Part shown: positions 54,324 through 63,844 of the stretch, in pieces | How the letters are laid out: each line of letters starts with the position of its first letter | Numbering within the stretch: the stretch's first letter is position 1 | Source of the DNA: Pimelobacter simplex | GTDB lineage: Bacteria; Actinomycetota; Actinomycetes; Propionibacteriales; Nocardioidaceae | Assembly: GCF_024662235.1 (NCBI RefSeq) | Contig: NZ_CP096276.1 | Coordinates: forward strand, 558,001 to 622,000 | DNA: 64,000 nt | Direction: 5' to 3' | Notes under the pieces: generated by a model | Database searches by the model: none | What the model saw: the letters and a program-made list of their open reading frames with translations, nothing else | Told to the model about the DNA's origin: nothing | Position numbers and translations under genes: made by a program

Positions 54324-57300
54324 TCACTTGAGGATGGCGCCGCGCGCCGTCGAGGACAGGTGGTTGGCGTCGCCCTGGAAGGTCGCGACGTAGCCGCCGT
54401 TGAGGGTGAGCTGGAGCAGGTAGGCCGCCGCGCTGCACACGGCCATGCCCGACTCGTTGGTGGTGGAGGTGCACACGACCTTGGCGCCGACCTTGAACTC
54501 CACCGGCACACCGGCCAGCGGGGTCGAGCCCGCGGTGACCGTCGCCCGGAGCACGCCGAGCGGGACCGCCAGCGGGGTCAGGGACAGCACGGCGGGAGCG
54601 GTGCTCACGCTGGTCGCGCGCTTGGCCACGGCCACCGGCTTGTTGCCGGAGGTGCTGCCCTCGAACTTCGGGCCGCCCGCGAACACCGCACGCACCGTGT
54701 GGTTGCCCGCCCCCGGCGAGGCCAGGGTCACCGTGGCGACGGAGGTGCCGCCGCTGCCGGCGACGAGGGTGCCGGTCGCGACCGGCTGCCCGTCGACGGT
54801 GAAGGTGACCGTGCCGGTCGGCGCACCGAGGTGGTCGTCGGCCGCGGTGACCGTGGCGGTGGCCGTGACCGGGTCGCCGTAGGTGGTCTGGGCGCGGTCG
54901 AGGGCCAGCGTGGTCGTCGTACCCAGGCGCAGGACGCGCTGGGTCAGCTCGGCGGTGGCCGCGCCGTAGCGCAGGTCGCCGGAGTAAACGGCCGTGACGG
55001 TGTGCTCACCCGGGGTCAGGTTCGCCAGCGCCGGGCTGGTCGCGGTGCCGTCCTCGAGGGTGAGGGCGGGACCGGACGGGCGCCCGTCGATGACGATCTG
55101 GACCGAGCCGGTCGGGGTCAGGCCCGCGCCCGGAGCGGAGACCGTGACGGTGAACCGGACGTCGTCGCCGACGCCCGCGTCGGTGTCGGACGAGGTCAGG
55201 TCGACCTCGACGCTGCCGGTCTCGACCGTCTGGGTCAGGATCGCGCCGCTGCCGGAGAAGCCCGGAGCGCCGACGAAGCTGGCGATGACGGTGTGGTCGC
55301 CCGGCTCGGCGGAGGTGACCGCCTCGCTGCGGGCGACCCCGTCGCCGTCGACCGGCACCGGGGCGCCGACGTCCTGGCCGTCCACGGAGAACTGCACCGT
55401 GCCGGACGGGACGCCGTCGGTCGAGGTGACCTCGGCCCGGAAGCGCACCGCCTGCCCGTACGTCGCCGGGTTGGCGTTCGAGGTGAGCTCGGTCGTGGTG
55501 GCCGCGACCGCGGTCCCGGCGATCACCGTGTGGCTGGTCGGGGCCGACTCCGCGCCGCGGTAGTCCGCGTCGCCGTCGTAGGTCGCGACGAGCTGGTGGG
55601 TGCCCGGCGGCAGGTCGTCCAGGTCGAGGACGGCGGTGCTGCCGGACGCCGAGGCCTCCAGCGGCGCCGAGCCGATCGGGTCACCGCCGGAGAGGAAGGT
55701 GACCGTGCCGGTGGGGGAGCCCGAGCCGGGCGCGGTGGCGACGACGCTGGCGGTGAGCCGGACGTTCTCGTCCTGCACCGACGGCGACGGGTTGGCCACG
55801 AGCGCGACGGTCGTGTCGGCCGGAGCCACGTCCTGGGTGCGCTGGTCGGTGCCGGCGGCGTACCGCCCGCTGCCCGAGTACGACGCCCGCAGGGTGTGGG
55901 TGCCCGCCGTCAGCGAGGTCAGCGGCGGGAAGGCCGCGGTGCCGTTGACGACGTCGACCGGCGCGCCGACGGGGCTGCCGTCGACGAGCAGCTGCACGGT
56001 GCCGTCGGGGGCACCGCCGCCCGGGGACCGGACCGCGACGGTCGCGGTCAGGCCGACGGCCTCACCGGTGACGGTCGAGGAGTCCGTGGCGTCGAGGGTG
56101 ACGTCGACGGCGGCCTTGTTGACGGTCACGGTGCGCGGCGAGGCGGCGCTGACGCCGAAGACGTCGTCACCGCGGTAGGTCGCCACGACCGGGTTGCTGC
56201 CGACCGGGAGGTCGCTGACCGTGGTGGTCGCGGTGCCGTCGGGGGCGACGCCCGCGCGGCCGACCTCGTGACCCTCGACGGTGAAGACGACCTCACCGGT
56301 GGGGGTCCCGACGGCCGTCGTGACGGTCGCGCCGAGGGTGACCTGCTCGCCGTACACGGCGGTGCCGGGGGTGACGGTCGAGGTGGTCGTGGTCGGCTTG
56401 AGCGGCTCGCGCACCCGGAAGGTGACCGCGGCGGAGGTGCTGCCGGTGTGGTCGGCGCTGCCGTTGTAGACCGCGGTGACCGTGTGGTCGCCGAGGGCCA
56501 GCGTGGACAGCGGCGGGCTCGTGGCCGAGGACCCGGACAGGGCGACGGCCGCGCCGAAGTCGGCGTTGTCGACGCGGAACTGCACGGTGCCGGACGGGTT
56601 GCCGCCGTGCGACGGGGTGACGTTCGCGGTGAACCGGACCGGCTCGCCCAGCGGGACGACGGCCGGGTCGGCCGCGACGGTCGTGGTGGTCGCGATGGTG
56701 CCGACGGTGAAGGCCGACGAGGTGCTGGCGGGCTCGAGGCCCGCGTTGCCGTCGTACGACGCGGTGACGGTGGTGGTGCGCGGCGGACCGGCGACCGGGA
56801 CCGTCGTCTGGGCGACACCCGCGTTGTCGGTGGTGGCGGTCGCGGTGGCGCCGCCGGCGAGCGCGAAGGTGATCGTCCGGCCGCTGACGTCGCCGCCGGT
56901 GCGGTCGGTGAGGACCGCGCGGAGGGTGGCGGTGCTGCCCTGGGCCGCGGAGGTGTCACCGGTGTAGACCAGCGTGCTGCAGCTGCGCGGGGTGACGACG
57001 AGGGTGCCGGCCGCGGAGGCGCCGCCGGCCGTCACGACGACGCCCCAGCTGGCGCGGGCGCCGGTCTTGCTCAGCCCGTCGGCCTCGGCGGGCGCGGCGA
57101 TCGTGGCGGTGTAGTTGCCGCCCGCGGTGGTCGTCGCGCTCGCGGTGACCGCGCCGCCCGGGTCGACCGGGGACTTGTCGAGCGCGATCGCGACCGGGAC
57201 GCCGGCCGCGCCGCTGCTGAGCCGGCCGGCGACGGTGACGTCGCCCCCGGCGCAGGAGAGCGAGGGGGTGATCGTGCCGGTCAGCGTGGTGCCGGGCGCC

Positions 57301-58202
57301 GGGGTGGACGCCGAGGAGAGCTTGCGGTCGAGGGTCAGCGAGCCGCCGTCCAGGGGCAGCCGGAGCAGCTCCTGGGCGTCGTTGCGGTGCGTGGCCGACC
57401 ACCAGTGGGTGTTGACGGTCTGGCCGTCGGCGCTCTGCGCGTGCACCCGGCGGGTGGTGACCGAGCCGATCGGGACGGCGCTGGTGGCGTTGGAGACCGA
57501 GGAGGGGTCCTTGAAGGAGAAGATCCCGTCGAAGGTCGACGAGCCGCTCGCCAGCGAGCCGGCGTTGTAGCTGAACCCGCCGTTGTAGGCGACGTCCACG
57601 TCGTTGTTCCACGACTGGCCCGCGTCGAGCGGGAACGCCAGGGCGCGCCAGCCGCGCTGCGGCGTCATCACCAGGTCGATGGTCGCGGTGATGTTCTGGG
57701 TGATGATGCTGACCTTGGCCCGGCCGGTGAGGTTCTGGTGCTGGGTCTCCTGCAGGAGGGCCAGGTCGGAGCGCCGGACGAACTTGGTGCCCGTGACCGA
57801 GCCGGCGAAGTTGCTCAGCTCGGCGTTGCCGACCCCGTCGACGGCCGCGCTGCCGCTGCCGCCGGTGATCGTGCCGGTGATGTTGAGCTTGTACGCCTGC
57901 TGGCCTTGGAAGGTCTCCACACCGGCGACGGTGTAGGTGACGTTCTCGTTGAGGGAGACGTCGGTCCCCGCGGCGAGGTAGCGGAAGTTCGACTGGTAGG
58001 TCCACGACCAGCCGGTGCTCCAGGCCGGGACGTCGTCCCCGGAGGCCTGGGCGGCGCCGGCGGGCGCGGCTCCGGCGGTGGCCACCATCGTCGCGACGAC
58101 GGTCGCGAGGACGCTGAGCCAGGCGAGCCGGCGTCGGAAGGCCCGGGCCGCGCGCTGGCGGCCTCGGGTGGGCAGGTTGCTGTCGATCGGCGCAGGGAGC
58201 AT
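54324..58202 (-). CDS. Secreted Ig-like repeat protein (about 7 Big_3-type domains)
   Basis: A 1292-residue protein: a basic N-terminus and signal segment (LAWLSVLATVVATMVATAG), a roughly 270-residue N-terminal domain of unknown family (WSTGWSWTYQSNFRYLAAGT ... QELLRLPLDGGSLTLDRK), a further Ig-like module, about seven Big_3-type repeats, and an invasin-like C-terminal domain with two Cys (KVVCTSTTNESGMAVCSAA). Similar repeats and C-terminal layout in the next gene point to duplication. Probably an adhesin or matrix protein. Confidence 0.78.
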   Translation of the reverse strand: MLPAPIDSNLPTRGRQRAARAFRRRLAWLSVLATVVATMVATAGAAPAGAAQASGDDVPAWSTGWSWTYQSNFRYLAAGTDVSLNENVTYTVAGVETFQGQQAYKLNITGTITGGSGSAAVDGVGNAELSNFAGSVTGTKFVRRSDLALLQETQHQNLTGRAKVSIITQNITATIDLVMTPQRGWRALAFPLDAGQSWNNDVDVAYNGGFSYNAGSLASGSSTFDGIFSFKDPSSVSNATSAVPIGSVTTRRVHAQSADGQTVNTHWWSATHRNDAQELLRLPLDGGSLTLDRKLSSASTPAPGTTLTGTITPSLSCAGGDVTVAGRLSSGAAGVPVAIALDKSPVDPGGAVTASATTTAGGNYTATIAAPAEADGLSKTGARASWGVVVTAGGASAAGTLVVTPRSCSTLVYTGDTSAAQGSTATLRAVLTDRTGGDVSGRTITFALAGGATATATTDNAGVAQTTVPVAGPPRTTTVTASYDGNAGLEPASTSSAFTVGTIATTTTVAADPAVVPLGEPVRFTANVTPSHGGNPSGTVQFRVDNADFGAAVALSGSSATSPPLSTLALGDHTVTAVYNGSADHTGSTSAAVTFRVREPLKPTTTTSTVTPGTAVYGEQVTLGATVTTAVGTPTGEVVFTVEGHEVGRAGVAPDGTATTTVSDLPVGSNPVVATYRGDDVFGVSAASPRTVTVNKAAVDVTLDATDSSTVTGEAVGLTATVAVRSPGGGAPDGTVQLLVDGSPVGAPVDVVNGTAAFPPLTSLTAGTHTLRASYSGSGRYAAGTDQRTQDVAPADTTVALVANPSPSVQDENVRLTASVVATAPGSGSPTGTVTFLSGGDPIGSAPLEASASGSTAVLDLDDLPPGTHQLVATYDGDADYRGAESAPTSHTVIAGTAVAATTTELTSNANPATYGQAVRFRAEVTSTDGVPSGTVQFSVDGQDVGAPVPVDGDGVARSEAVTSAEPGDHTVIASFVGAPGFSGSGAILTQTVETGSVEVDLTSSDTDAGVGDDVRFTVTVSAPGAGLTPTGSVQIVIDGRPSGPALTLEDGTATSPALANLTPGEHTVTAVYSGDLRYGAATAELTQRVLRLGTTTTLALDRAQTTYGDPVTATATVTAADDHLGAPTGTVTFTVDGQPVATGTLVAGSGGTSVATVTLASPGAGNHTVRAVFAGGPKFEGSTSGNKPVAVAKRATSVSTAPAVLSLTPLAVPLGVLRATVTAGSTPLAGVPVEFKVGAKVVCTSTTNESGMAVCSAAAYLLQLTLNGGYVATFQGDANHLSSTARGAILK

Positions 58203-58383
58203 GCGTCACCGTCCCGTGGGTCGGGGGGATGCCACCCGAGAGGGACGGGCACGGGAGCCCATGTGGCGGAGGGAGTGGCCGGATTCAAGCAGGTTTGTGA
58301 CCCGTCGCACAGTGTTTTCTGAAAAGGGTTCACGTTTTCTTTGCCTGAGTGACCGCGGTTCGCCGCCACGCGCCTGCGCGCCG

Positions 58384-58398
58384 TAACCTTGGGCCTTG
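58384..58398 (+). promoter_or_regulatory. -10 element of a probable leaderless prfB promoter
   Basis: TAACCT (58384-58389) lies 8 nt before GTG 58398, which would put the transcription start at or next to the start codon. No ribosome binding site is visible. Confidence 0.55.
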
Positions 58399-59516
58399 TG
58401 GCTGGCCCTGACTACGACTCCGAGATCAAGCAGCTGACTGCGACGATGCGCACCATCGAGCAGGTCCTCGACCTGCCCGCGATGGAGCAGGAGATCGCGG
58501 ACCTCGGCGTCCAGGTCGCCGCACCCGACCTGTGGGACGACCAGGCCAACGCCACCCGCGTCACCGGCCGGCTCTCCGCGCTCCAGGGTCAGGTCGAGCG
58601 CTTCCGCACGCTGCAGCAGCGCATCGACGACCTCGCGGTCCTCGCCGAGCTCGCCGCCGAGGAGGCCGACGCCGACACCCTCGCCGAGGCCGACGCCGAG
58701 CTCGACAAGGTCAAGAAGGCCGTCGAGGGCCTCGAGGTCCGCACCCTCCTCTCCGGCGAGTACGACGAGCGCGAGGCCATCGTCACCATCCGCTCCGGCG
58801 CCGGCGGCGTCGACGCGGCCGACTTCGCCGAGATGCTCATGCGGATGTACACCCGCTGGGCCGAGCGCAACAAGTACCCCGTCGAGGTCTACGACATCTC
58901 CTACGCCGAGGAGGCGGGCATCAAGTCCGCCGAGTTCGCGATCCACGCGCCCTACGCCTACGGCACCCTCTCCGTCGAGGTCGGCACCCACCGCCTGGTC
59001 CGGATCAGCCCGTTCGACAACCAGGGCCGGCGCCAGACCTCCTTCGCCGCGGTCGAGGTCGTGCCCCAGCTGGAGCAGACCGACGAGATCGAGATCGACG
59101 AGAACGAGATCCGTACCGACGTCTTCCGCTCCGGCGGCCCCGGCGGTCAGTCGGTCAACACGACCGACTCCGCGGTCCGCCTCACGCACATCCCCACCGG
59201 CATCGTGGTCTCGTGCCAGAACGAGAAGTCGCAGCTGCAGAACAAGGCCGCCGCGATGATCGTGCTCAAGGCCAAGCTCCTCGCGAAGAAGAAGGCCGAG
59301 GAGGCCGCGCTCAAGAAGGACCTCAAGGGCGACGTCGCCGCGAGCTGGGGCGACCAGATGCGCAACTACGTCCTCAACCCGTACCAGATCGTCAAGGACC
59401 TGCGCACCGGCTACGAGACCGGCAACCCGCAGCCGGTGTTCGACGGCGACATCGACGGCTTCCTCGAGGCCGGCATCCGCTGGCGCCGCGGCGCCGAGAA
59501 GGCCGCCGACAACTGA
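58398..59516 (+). CDS. prfB: Peptide chain release factor 2
   Basis: A 372-residue class I release factor that reads UGA and UAA. The stop-codon-recognition tripeptide SPF (residues 204-206, RISPFDNQ) and the catalytic GGQ (249-251, [16 protein letters not shown]) are present. There is no internal stop or slippery CUUUGA site, so no programmed frameshift is needed, as in other actinobacteria. GTG 58398 was preferred to TTG 58389 because it fits the leaderless promoter. Placed before ftsEX, the usual actinobacterial order. Confidence 0.97.
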   Translation: MAGPDYDSEIKQLTATMRTIEQVLDLPAMEQEIADLGVQVAAPDLWDDQANATRVTGRLSALQGQVERFRTLQQRIDDLAVLAELAAEEADADTLAEADAELDKVKKAVEGLEVRTLLSGEYDEREAIVTIRSGAGGVDAADFAEMLMRMYTRWAERNKYPVEVYDISYAEEAGIKSAEFAIHAPYAYGTLSVEVGTHRLVRISPFDNQGRRQTSFAAVEVVPQLEQTDEIEIDENEIRTDVFRSGGPGGQSVNTTDSAVRLTHIPTGIVVSCQNEKSQLQNKAAAMIVLKAKLLAKKKAEEAALKKDLKGDVAASWGDQMRNYVLNPYQIVKDLRTGYETGNPQPVFDGDIDGFLEAGIRWRRGAEKAADN

Positions 59517-59519
59517 TCG

Positions 59520-61298
59520 TCAGCGCGCCTTGGCCGCGGCCGAGCGCGGGCTGAACCCGCTCCACCCCAGCTTGTTGCGCGCCTTGACCCGGACCGCCCA
59601 GCGGCCCTTGGGCAGCAGCAGCTGGACTGCGGTCGAGCCGGGCGGCAGCACCGCCGTGCTGCGGGTGCCGATGACGCGCCCGCCGGCGGAGATCTTGAAC
59701 GCCTTGATCACGTAGCCGGTGATCGCCGCGCCGCCGGTGGCGGGCGGCGTCCAGCGCACGCCCACCGAGAGGCGACCACCTCGCGCCCCCGGCCGGACGG
59801 CGGCCGCGCGCGGCGTACCGGGTCGGGTGGCGGGTCCAGTGGCCGGCGGCTTGCCCGAGCCCACCGGGGGCGGATCGGTCGGGTCGGTGCCCGGTCCGGG
59901 GCCCGGCGTGCCGGAGCAGCCGGTGACGGACAGGTGGTAGCTGCCGGCGCTGCCGTAGCTGTCGTAGCCGCCCGAGCCCCAGCCGCTGCCCCCGCCGGAG
60001 AGCGAGCCCGCACCCGCGACGACGACGTGGAAGGGGCCGCCGTTCAGGGTGCCGGTGACGCTCGCGCCGAGGCCGGTGACACCGGAGGAGGTCCGGGCGG
60101 TGGCGGGGGCGGCGGCCTGGAGGAGGGCGCCGGTGCTGTCGCGCAGCTCGACGCGCAGGTCGAGGTTCGGGCCGACCGGCGCGGGGGTGGCGGTCGCGGT
60201 GACCGGACCCGTGCAGTCGGTGACGCTGAACCAGTCCCGGTCGTCGCGACCGGTGATCACGCCGTCGCCGCCGGGCAGGGACGACAGCGGGACGGCGGTG
60301 GCCGGGGTGCTCCCGGCCTCGTCGGGGCGCAGGCTCGCGCCGTTGGCGCCCAGCACCGCGAAGTCGTCCTCGCGGTTGTTCGCCGAGGGGTAGTCGCCGC
60401 GCGACCATTGGGTCACGCCCGCGGAGTAGGGGCTGCCCATGAGCGGACCCCACAGGGCGGTGCCCGCGTAGTAGCCGCTGCTGGTGGTGCCGTCGTGCCC
60501 GAGCCCGAGCGTGTGCCCGGCCTCGTGGGAGGCCGCTTCGGCCATGTTCTTGGCCTTGTTGCTCAGCGACGAGGGGAACACCCAGGCGGGGCTGCGGGTC
60601 TCGCCGTTGGTGATCGAGTCGAAGGTGCCGATCCAGGCGATGCCGCCGCAGGCGCCGCCGCACAGCTGGGTCTGGATCGAGCTGCCCGAGCTGAACGCCA
60701 CCCGGGCGCCGTAGACCTGGTCGGCGGCCGAGCTGCGCCACAGCCCGCCGGCCGGGGGCTCCTCGGTCGTGACGTCGACGTCGAAGGGGGCGTAGTCCTC
60801 GGCGACCCGCGCCCACACCTCCTGGATCATCGAGCGCTCGGTGTCGGAGAATGCCGACGAGCCGTCGAGCGACCAGCCGGGAAAGAGCAGCGTGCTCAGG
60901 CCGTTGAGCAGCCAGGAGTTGCTCGAGAGCAGCGAGCCCCCGTTGAAGTCGAGGTAGATCGTCCGGTTCGCGCCGGGGCGGCTGTGCAGCGTGAACGTGT
61001 CGGCCAGCGTCGCCGAGGCCAGCGCCTCGCCCTGGTCGAGCCGGGTGCCGTCGCCGGCCGCGCTCTGCGCCGTCGCGACCGGCGGGTGCCACTCGTCGAC
61101 CGCGAAGAGCGTCCCGTCGGGGGCCACGTCGACCGCGGGGTCCGTGGCCAGCATCCTCGCCTCGTGGGCGCTCAGGCCCGGGACGTCGTCCCCGTCGGTC
61201 CGGTCCGGTTCGGTGGCGGAGGCGGGGATCGCGAGACCTGCCACCGTGAGGGCGAGCCCGGCGACGCCGAGACCCCCCGCACGCACGAGATGCAGCAT
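59520..61298 (-). CDS. Secreted zinc metalloprotease with fibronectin type III-like domain
   Basis: A 592-residue protein: signal peptide (GVAGLALTVAGLAIPASA), pro-region, then a metzincin-type catalytic domain with the zinc motif HEAGHTLGLGHDG (His258, Glu259, His262, His268), a pre-peptidase-like beta domain (NLDLRVELRDSTGALLQAA), a Gly/Pro-rich linker and a C-terminal Fn3-like module (VRWTPPATGGAAITGYVIKA). It converges with prfB, with only 3 nt between their ends. Probably degrades extracellular protein. Confidence 0.85.
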   Translation of the reverse strand: MLHLVRAGGLGVAGLALTVAGLAIPASATEPDRTDGDDVPGLSAHEARMLATDPAVDVAPDGTLFAVDEWHPPVATAQSAAGDGTRLDQGEALASATLADTFTLHSRPGANRTIYLDFNGGSLLSSNSWLLNGLSTLLFPGWSLDGSSAFSDTERSMIQEVWARVAEDYAPFDVDVTTEEPPAGGLWRSSAADQVYGARVAFSSGSSIQTQLCGGACGGIAWIGTFDSITNGETRSPAWVFPSSLSNKAKNMAEAASHEAGHTLGLGHDGTTSSGYYAGTALWGPLMGSPYSAGVTQWSRGDYPSANNREDDFAVLGANGASLRPDEAGSTPATAVPLSSLPGGDGVITGRDDRDWFSVTDCTGPVTATATPAPVGPNLDLRVELRDSTGALLQAAAPATARTSSGVTGLGASVTGTLNGGPFHVVVAGAGSLSGGGSGWGSGGYDSYGSAGSYHLSVTGCSGTPGPGPGTDPTDPPPVGSGKPPATGPATRPGTPRAAAVRPGARGGRLSVGVRWTPPATGGAAITGYVIKAFKISAGGRVIGTRSTAVLPPGSTAVQLLLPKGRWAVRVKARNKLGWSGFSPRSAAAKAR

Positions 61299-61394
61299 GA
61301 CGACACCGTTCGGTCGCCACGGGGCGCGCTTGAGGGGTCCGGGACCGTCGTCCCGGGAAGTCCGGGACGGGGTCCCAGGGGGTGTTCCGGGGGC

Positions 61395-62048
61395 TCAGCC
61401 GACGGGGACGGCGGCGGCCTGGGCGACCGCCACGCACCAGCGTCCGGCGCGGTCGACGAGCTGGTCCTGGGGGAGCCCGGCGGGCAGGCTCAGGCTGCAC
61501 GCGAGCCAGGCGTCGCCGTACAGGCCGCGGAAGGTGATGCTGCGCTGGTCGCCGTTGGTGCAGACCAGGCCGACCGAGGGGGCGCCGTACGCGGGGGTGC
61601 CGGGGAGCGGCGCGCAGCCCGGAGTGCGCCCGGCCGCGGCGACCAGGCGCTGGGCCCAGTCCGCGGTGACCGGGGGAGCGAAGACCCACGCCTCGGCCAG
61701 TCCGGGCGTGGCGCCCTCGGTGGCGCTCGCCCGGCAGCCGTACTCGTGGGCGACACAACCTCCGGCGATCGCCTCGGTCTGCTCGCCGTTGTCGTAGCCC
61801 GCCGCCGACGCCTCGGTGCCGAGCGCGGCCTTGACCGCCTCGGCGGGCACGAGCTCGCAGAAGGGCGCACGTCGTACGACGGCCTTGGTGCTGTCGAACT
61901 CGCTCAGCGGCGTGCCCGTGTAGGCGGCGGGCTTGCGGGCCGGCGGGGGCGCGGTCTCGTCGGAGACGACCACCCCGATCGCGACGGGGATGAGCGTGAG
62001 CAGCGCGGAGAGCAGCAGCGCACGCAGGACCGTCGGCACGCAGGTCAC
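61395..62048 (-). CDS. Secreted or membrane-anchored protein of unknown function
   Basis: A 217-residue protein with an N-terminal membrane segment (ALLLSALLTLIPVAIGVVVS) and an extracytoplasmic domain with several Cys (APFCELVPAEAVKAALG, GGCVAHEYGCRA, GCAPLPG, WLACSL, WCVAVA). The CELVP..V..ALG start resembles DUF3558-like actinobacterial lipoproteins. GTG 62048 or 62039 could be the start. A large reverse frame continues left of it only as a shadow of ftsEX. Confidence 0.65.
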   Translation of the reverse strand: MTCVPTVLRALLLSALLTLIPVAIGVVVSDETAPPPARKPAAYTGTPLSEFDSTKAVVRRAPFCELVPAEAVKAALGTEASAAGYDNGEQTEAIAGGCVAHEYGCRASATEGATPGLAEAWVFAPPVTADWAQRLVAAAGRTPGCAPLPGTPAYGAPSVGLVCTNGDQRSITFRGLYGDAWLACSLSLPAGLPQDQLVDRAGRWCVAVAQAAAVPVG

Positions 62049-62116
62049 CCTAGAGGACGCACCTGAGAGGCCGACGCACCGGCGCACGCGTCCACCGTGC
62101 GGCCTTGTCCGTGGCG

Positions 62117-62130
62117 TACCGTCTTGCCAG
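62117..62130 (+). promoter_or_regulatory. -10 element of a probable leaderless ftsE promoter
   Basis: TACCGT (62117-62122) lies 7 nt before GTG 62130, with no ribosome binding site. This matches the arrangement at prfB. Confidence 0.45.
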
Positions 62131-62819
62131 TGATTCGCTTCGAAAAGGTCACCAAGCGCTACCCCGGGCCCGGGAAGCCGGCGCTCGACCAGGTCACCCT
62201 CGACATCGACAAGGGCGAGTTCGTCTACCTCGTCGGTACGTCGGGCTCCGGCAAGTCGACCGCCCTGCGGCTGGTCCTGCGCGAGCTCCGTCCGACCACC
62301 GGCCGGGTGCACGTCGCCGGCAAGGAGATCAACCGGATGGCCGGGTGGAAGGTGCCCCGGCTGCGCCGCCAGATCGGCACCGTCTTCCAGGACTTCCGGC
62401 TGCTGCCCAACAAGACCGTCAGCGAGAACGTCGCCTTCGCCCAGCAGGTGATCGGCAAGTCCCGCCGCGAGATCGCCAAGGTCGTCCCCGAGACCCTCGA
62501 GCTGGTCGGCCTCAAGGACAAGGGCGACCGGATGCCCGACGAGCTCTCCGGCGGCGAGCAGCAGCGGGTGGCGATCGCTCGCGCGTTCGTCAACCGACCG
62601 ATGATCCTCATCGCCGACGAGCCGACCGGCAACCTCGACCCCGCGACCTCCGTGGGGATCATGAACCTCCTGGGTGACATCAACGCCACCGGGACGACCG
62701 TGCTGATGGCCACCCACGACCACGGCATCGTCGACCAGTTCACCAAGCGGGTGATCGAGCTCGAGCACGGCCGGGTCGTCCGCGACGAGGCTTCCGGCAG
62801 CTACGGCTTCCAGCACTGA
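62130..62819 (+). CDS. ftsE: Cell division ATP-binding protein FtsE
   Basis: A 229-residue ABC ATPase: Walker [10 protein letters not shown] (residues 36-44), Q-loop VFQDFRLL, signature [15 protein letters not shown], Walker [12 protein letters not shown] and H-loop MATHDHG. With FtsX it links the divisome to peptidoglycan hydrolysis. GTG 62130 is the family-typical start ([13 protein letters not shown]). ftsX follows after 21 nt. Confidence 0.96.
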   Translation: MIRFEKVTKRYPGPGKPALDQVTLDIDKGEFVYLVGTSGSGKSTALRLVLRELRPTTGRVHVAGKEINRMAGWKVPRLRRQIGTVFQDFRLLPNKTVSENVAFAQQVIGKSRREIAKVVPETLELVGLKDKGDRMPDELSGGEQQRVAIARAFVNRPMILIADEPTGNLDPATSVGIMNLLGDINATGTTVLMATHDHGIVDQFTKRVIELEHGRVVRDEASGSYGFQH

Positions 62820-62840
62820 TCCAGGAGAGCGTCCCTTCCC

Positions 62841-63788
62841 ATGCAGCTGCGCTACGTCTTCACCGAGCTCCGCACCGGTCTGCGGCGGAACCTGTCGATG
62901 CACCTCGCGGTCATCGTCACCCTTTTCGTCTCGCTGTCCCTGGCGGGCATCGGCATCCTGCTCCAGCAGGAGGCCAAGATCGCCCGCTCCACCTTGGGCG
63001 ACGAGCTCAAGATCCTGGTCAACCTCTGCACCCAGGACGACCCCTCCAACAGCCCCAACTGCGGCAGCGGTGAGGTCACCGAGGAGCAGAAGCAGCGGAT
63101 CGAGCAGGAGATCAAGGACAACCCCGAGGTCCGCTCCTTCCGCTACGTCTCCAAGGAGGAGGGCTTCGACAACGCCCGCAAGTCCGGCCAGATCCCCGAC
63201 AGCGCCATCACCGGGCCCAACCCGGTCGTGACCGTCGAGCAGTGGCCCCAGGGCTACTGGGTGACCCTCAAGGACCCCAACGAGGCCGACGGCATCACCA
63301 GTGCCCTCGTGGGCCTCGACGGCGTCTCGGGCATCAAGGACCAGCGCAAGGCGCTCGGCCAGATCTTCGGGATCATGAAGGTCCTCAAGTACGGCTCCTG
63401 GATCGGTTCGGCGTTCCTGATCTTCGCCGCGCTCCTCCAGGTCACCAACACGATCCGGCTGGCCGCCCTCGCCCGGCGCCGCGAGATCGCGATCATGCGC
63501 CTGGTCGGCGCCTCCACGCTCTACATCGCGCTGCCCTTCCTCCTCGAGGCGCTGGTCACCGCGATCGTCGGTGTCGGACTCGCCGCGGGCGCGCTGGCGG
63601 CGTTCCAGTACTGGGGCGTCGAGAAGGGTCTCGCCGAGCACGTGCAGTTCCTGCCGTGGGTCGACTGGGGCGACTACTTCCAGTCGCTGGTCGGGTTCTT
63701 CCCGGGCATTCCCGGCATCGTGATCCTCGGTCCGGTGCTCACGCTGCTCCCGACACTCCTGCTGACCCGCAAATACGTCAAAGTGTGA
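62841..63788 (+). CDS. ftsX: Cell division protein FtsX
   Basis: A 315-residue membrane protein: first transmembrane segment LAVIVTLFVSLSLAGIGIL, a large extracytoplasmic loop with two Cys (NLCTQDD, NCGSGE), and three C-terminal transmembrane segments with the MacB/FtsX coupling region ARRREIAIMRLVGAS. In mycobacteria the loop recruits the hydrolase RipC, which fits the next gene. GGAGAG lies upstream of the ATG. Confidence 0.96.
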   Translation: MQLRYVFTELRTGLRRNLSMHLAVIVTLFVSLSLAGIGILLQQEAKIARSTLGDELKILVNLCTQDDPSNSPNCGSGEVTEEQKQRIEQEIKDNPEVRSFRYVSKEEGFDNARKSGQIPDSAITGPNPVVTVEQWPQGYWVTLKDPNEADGITSALVGLDGVSGIKDQRKALGQIFGIMKVLKYGSWIGSAFLIFAALLQVTNTIRLAALARRREIAIMRLVGASTLYIALPFLLEALVTAIVGVGLAAGALAAFQYWGVEKGLAEHVQFLPWVDWGDYFQSLVGFFPGIPGIVILGPVLTLLPTLLLTRKYVKV

Positions 63789-63844
63789 GTCCGGGCGGTT
63801 ACGGTCGAGAGGTTCACTTCCCCGAACACTGATTGGTCTGACCC

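Noticed and set aside
50929..58322. Two very long forward frames (over 1100 and 1300 codons) opposite the Ig-repeat genes
   Set aside because: They are low-complexity Gly/Arg/Asp-rich shadows of the reverse-strand genes, lack domains and start inside neighbouring genes. The reverse-strand proteins have signal peptides and recognisable Ig repeats.
58398..58480. Programmed +1 frameshift in prfB
   Set aside because: No in-frame stop or CUUUGA slippery site; the frame is open from the start codon.
62049..63641. Upstream extension of the reverse frame of the secreted protein across ftsE and ftsX
   Set aside because: It is the antisense of two well-supported genes; the protein proper starts at the membrane segment after 62048.
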